A stretch of DNA of 7,315 nucleotides from Deferribacteres bacterium (GTDB taxonomy: Bacteria; Nitrospirota; Thermodesulfovibrionia; UBA6902). The stretch's first letter is position 1. The number at the start of each line of letters is the position of its first letter. The notes under the pieces are model-generated. The model was not told where the DNA came from. It saw nothing but the letters and a program-made list of their open reading frames with translations, and did not search any database. Below are positions 5,066 through 7,315 of the stretch, in pieces. The translations under genes and the position numbers were made by a program. The stretch covers positions 1-7,315 of the forward strand of contig JAUVPO010000090.1 in assembly GCA_030598625.1 (NCBI GenBank). The letters run 5' to 3'.

Positions 5066-7086
5066 GTGAAATATTCGGCTGGGTTGGAAAGATATTGAGG
5101 GTTGACCTGGGGACAGGTGAGATTTCTACGGAGGAAACTTCCAAATATGTGCCGGATTATATTGGCGGAAAAGGTATAGCGACACGCATAGCCTGGAACG
5201 AGCTTGCCCCCGGTGTAGGCCCCTATGACCCTGAAAATATGCTTATGTTCATGAACGGTCCTTTTACAGGTACTTTTGTGCCTACCTCCGGAAGGGGCTC
5301 TGTGTGCGGAATTTCACCACGGATTTATCCAACCCCATGGTTTACCTACGGGACAATGGGCGGCGACTGGGCGGCAGAATTAAAATACGCCGGATTTGAC
5401 GGAGTTGTTGTCAGAGGTAATTCAGATAAACCGGTGTACCTGTGGATAATTGACGGTATAGCCGATATAATCGAAGCGGAAGAAATGACGGGATTTGACA
5501 CCTTTGTAACTCAACAGTATCTAAAAGAAAAGCACGGGGGGCAAACACAGGTTGCCTGTATCGGCCCGGCGGGGGAAAACCGGGTCTTGTGGTCTACAAT
5601 ACAGCACAGATTGTCCAATGCAATCGGGGACGCAGGGCTGGGTGCTGTTATGGGTGCAAAAAAATTAAAAGCGCTCGCTATCAGAGGGACCGGAGGCGTA
5701 AAAGTCGCAAAGCCTGCGGAATTTATAAAAATTTGTCAAGATATCTCAAAAATGATAAGGGGTGGCAATACCACGTCGCCTTATCCCACGGGCTCGCCTT
5801 ACCGAAGCCCTGTAGGGCCGGGGAATCAACAGTGCAGTCACGGCTGTCCATTAGGCTGCGGCAGGCTGCACAAGAATATACCTGCCGGAATAACCGTGGG
5901 CAGCGGTACCAGGAATATGATGTCACACTGCGAAGATTACGTGTTTATCCACGGAGAGGAAACCACAAATTACCCTACAGAGGATATAAAAGATATCTAC
6001 GATGGTGATATGTATACCAGGGAGACAAAAGCCTTTGGTGAAAGCATTGGTATCGAGCTTCAGGTGCTGTGCGAAGGTCTGGGTTTAACGAGCGCCTTCC
6101 CGATAAACTATTACCCCTGGTTCTGGGTGTGTATTGAAAACGGCATTACCGATATCAAAGGTTTCAAATTAGAGCCTGACAAGCCGCGGTTCTGGCTAGA
6201 TTTTATGAAAAAAGTGGCATACAGGGAAGACGATATCGGTGAACTGTTTGCCGATGACATAGTAAGGGCGGTGGACCGGCTTGACCTCCCGCCAGTGGTA
6301 AAAAAGGCTGCTTTTTTTCAATTCCCGATGTGGGGTCAGCCCGCGCACCGCCAGGGAAGGTCATATGAGTCCCAGCCGGACCCTCTCTGGATAAACACGA
6401 TGCTGCACTGGATCATCGATTCAAGGGACCCGATGGCCTGTCACCATCAATCTTCGTTTGTCGCTGGATGGCTCCCTCAGCATCACGAAGGAAAATGCGG
6501 CTCTCCTGACTCAAATATGGAAAAGCTGAAAGCAAGCTATAGAAAAGCGTTCGGCACTTCCGAGGGGATAGAGCCCGGGTTTGAAAACATAGACGCCAAG
6601 ACCAAACTGGCAATGTGGCAGGACAACCGCGCTCAAACGAAAGACTCGTTGCTGATATGCGATTGGCCGTTCCCGGCAATACTGCATTCCTTCCCGACAC
6701 GGGAAGAATATCTTGCAGCCGAAGATTACTACGGTGACATAGACGCCGAGGCTAAAATGCTCGCACCGCTGACCGGGCTGGATATTGACACAGCTTTTAT
6801 CGACAAAGCCGGTGAAAGGATCCGGAACCTCGACAGGGCCATACACATAAGAAATTACAACAGGGACAGGGAGATCGATTCCACGGGTGAATGGTACTAT
6901 GAATATCCGGAAAAATCCGACGGCACAAAGCTGAACATGAAGATATTCAATGCTGTGCTGGACAGCTACTACGATAAAAGAGGCTGGGATAAAGCTACCG
7001 GTCGTCCAACAAGGGCAAAGTTCGAGGAGCTCGGCTTGAAAGAAGTAGCGGATGAGCTGGGGAAAATAGGAAAACTGTCGGTTTAG
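5062..7086 (+). CDS. AOR-family tungsten/molybdenum-bis-pterin oxidoreductase catalytic subunit
   Basis: 674 residues, slightly longer than the roughly 605-residue archaeal AOR and near the size of BamB-type subunits. The N-terminal pterin domain reads GWVGKILRVDLGTGEI (6-21), IGGKGIA (34-40), NGPFTGTFVPTSGRG (65-79), TMGGDWAAELKYAGFDGVVVRG (98-119) and GDAGLGAVMGAKKLKA (189-204). The proximal [4Fe-4S] ligands are most likely Cys258, Cys262, Cys266 and, in the DSLLIC motif, Cys533. A DPMACHHQ stretch (456-463) occupies the region of the active-site histidine of classic AORs. The C-terminus YYDKRGWDKATGRPT (637-651) then LGL is the standard family ending, so the protein is complete. Family chemistry is reversible oxidation of aldehydes to acids, or low-potential acyl/aryl reductions. 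The substrate here is unknown. GAGAGG at 5047-5052 precedes the ATG, which overlaps the ferredoxin stop. No cofactor-synthesis or tungstate-uptake genes are in the window. Confidence 0.93.
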   Translation: MSEIFGWVGKILRVDLGTGEISTEETSKYVPDYIGGKGIATRIAWNELAPGVGPYDPENMLMFMNGPFTGTFVPTSGRGSVCGISPRIYPTPWFTYGTMGGDWAAELKYAGFDGVVVRGNSDKPVYLWIIDGIADIIEAEEMTGFDTFVTQQYLKEKHGGQTQVACIGPAGENRVLWSTIQHRLSNAIGDAGLGAVMGAKKLKALAIRGTGGVKVAKPAEFIKICQDISKMIRGGNTTSPYPTGSPYRSPVGPGNQQCSHGCPLGCGRLHKNIPAGITVGSGTRNMMSHCEDYVFIHGEETTNYPTEDIKDIYDGDMYTRETKAFGESIGIELQVLCEGLGLTSAFPINYYPWFWVCIENGITDIKGFKLEPDKPRFWLDFMKKVAYREDDIGELFADDIVRAVDRLDLPPVVKKAAFFQFPMWGQPAHRQGRSYESQPDPLWINTMLHWIIDSRDPMACHHQSSFVAGWLPQHHEGKCGSPDSNMEKLKASYRKAFGTSEGIEPGFENIDAKTKLAMWQDNRAQTKDSLLICDWPFPAILHSFPTREEYLAAEDYYGDIDAEAKMLAPLTGLDIDTAFIDKAGERIRNLDRAIHIRNYNRDREIDSTGEWYYEYPEKSDGTKLNMKIFNAVLDSYYDKRGWDKATGRPTRAKFEELGLKEVADELGKIGKLSV

Positions 7087-7214
7087 GCAATACACAGATA
7101 CCCTCAAACCAGCAATGAACGATTTGCCGGCGCTGATTGTCAATACAAATCTCAAACATCTGATAAGATACTATAGCCTGTATTCCAGCAGAACAAAGGG
7201 AAAAGCAAATAAAG

Positions 7215-7315
7215 ATGGGAGTCTTATCTCTCCATTTCATAATGAATTCGTCCAGCCGATATTCCGGAAGTCTCGAGTGTGGACCTCGGGATCTCGTCAT
7301 TGGGCTCATTGTTAA
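7215..7315 (+). CDS. Possible start of a further gene, 3' truncated by the window
   Basis: An ATG at 7215 opens a frame that stays open to the window end (33 codons), reading MGVLSLHFIMNSSSRYSG and later PRDLVIGLIV. A second in-frame ATG is at 7242. The end, charged then hydrophobic, resembles the beginning of a first membrane segment such as opens small subunits of tripartite transporters, but 33 codons cannot establish this. The ribosome-binding site is weak (AAAGGG about 14 bases before 7215; none good before 7242). It lies 128 bases after the AOR stop. The spacer 7087-7214 shows no strong terminator or promoter. Another frame across the same bases (7115-7312) closes with TAA at 7313-7315 and looks like chance. 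Confidence 0.25.
   Translation, partial: MGVLSLHFIMNSSSRYSGSLECGPRDLVIGLIV

Noticed and set aside
6511..7155. 214-residue minus-strand open frame opposite the 3' part of the AOR gene
   Set aside because: It is a shadow of the highly conserved AOR C-terminal region, rich in Cys/Phe/Val runs typical of antisense translation, with no supporting start signal.
7137..7174. Promoter after the AOR gene (TTGTCA with TGATAA or TACTAT)
   Set aside because: No combination has both acceptable hexamers and 16-18 base spacing.
7115..7315. 66-residue plus-strand open frame after the AOR gene
   Set aside because: No Shine-Dalgarno, no recognisable motif, and its composition looks random. The overlapping frame from 7215 is marginally more gene-like and is listed instead at low confidence.

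Overview
The window is about 7.3 kb of bacterial DNA with roughly balanced base composition in its genes and AT-rich intergenic regions. Ribosome-binding sites are strong and canonical (AAGGAG/AGGAGG). An aldehyde:ferredoxin oxidoreductase (AOR) family tungsten/molybdenum-pterin enzyme encoded with a four-cluster ferredoxin points to an anaerobe, for example a Desulfobacterota or anaerobic Bacillota/Chloroflexota lineage. The lineage cannot be fixed from the sequence by eye. There is no rRNA, tRNA, CRISPR array, phage gene or intact insertion sequence.

Layout from left to right. (1) The last 30 codons of a short-chain dehydrogenase/reductase (SDR), plus strand, ending at 95. (2) An NHL-repeat six-bladed propeller protein of the peptidyl-hydroxyglycine lyase-like type, minus strand, 180-1139, with a strong Shine-Dalgarno that selects the internal ATG at 1139 over a GTG at 1175. 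(3) A glyoxalase/VOC-fold protein, plus strand, 1418-1921. (4) A minus-strand operon whose upstream gene is a fold-type III PLP enzyme of the D-threonine aldolase/D-serine dehydratase family (4185-3043), followed 21 bases later by a large-type cyclase-family metal hydrolase (3021-2077). (5) A 397-base AT-rich divergent control region (4186-4582) with candidate promoters in both directions and several inverted repeats. (6) A plus-strand, translationally coupled pair: a 160-residue ferredoxin with sixteen cluster-binding cysteines (4583-5065) and a 674-residue AOR-family catalytic subunit (5062-7086). (7) A 3' tail that may hold the start of another gene at 7215 or 7242, running off the window.

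How they may work together: this looks like an accessory catabolic neighbourhood in which SDR, VOC, cyclase and PLP enzymes process a small carbonyl or amino-acid-like substrate, and an AOR/ferredoxin pair oxidises an aldehyde (or reduces an acid) using low-potential electrons. A PLP enzyme of the D-threonine aldolase family could release an aldehyde that the divergently encoded AOR consumes. That link is inference. It is complicated by the most notable sequence observation here: the PLP enzyme appears to have lost both residues of the family's C-terminal metal site (His to Tyr341, Cys/Asp to Pro343), so it may do different chemistry. The AOR-family protein also departs from the classic pattern at its cluster cysteines (C-x3-C-x3-C), in its pterin loop and around its active-site histidine, so its substrate should not be assumed.
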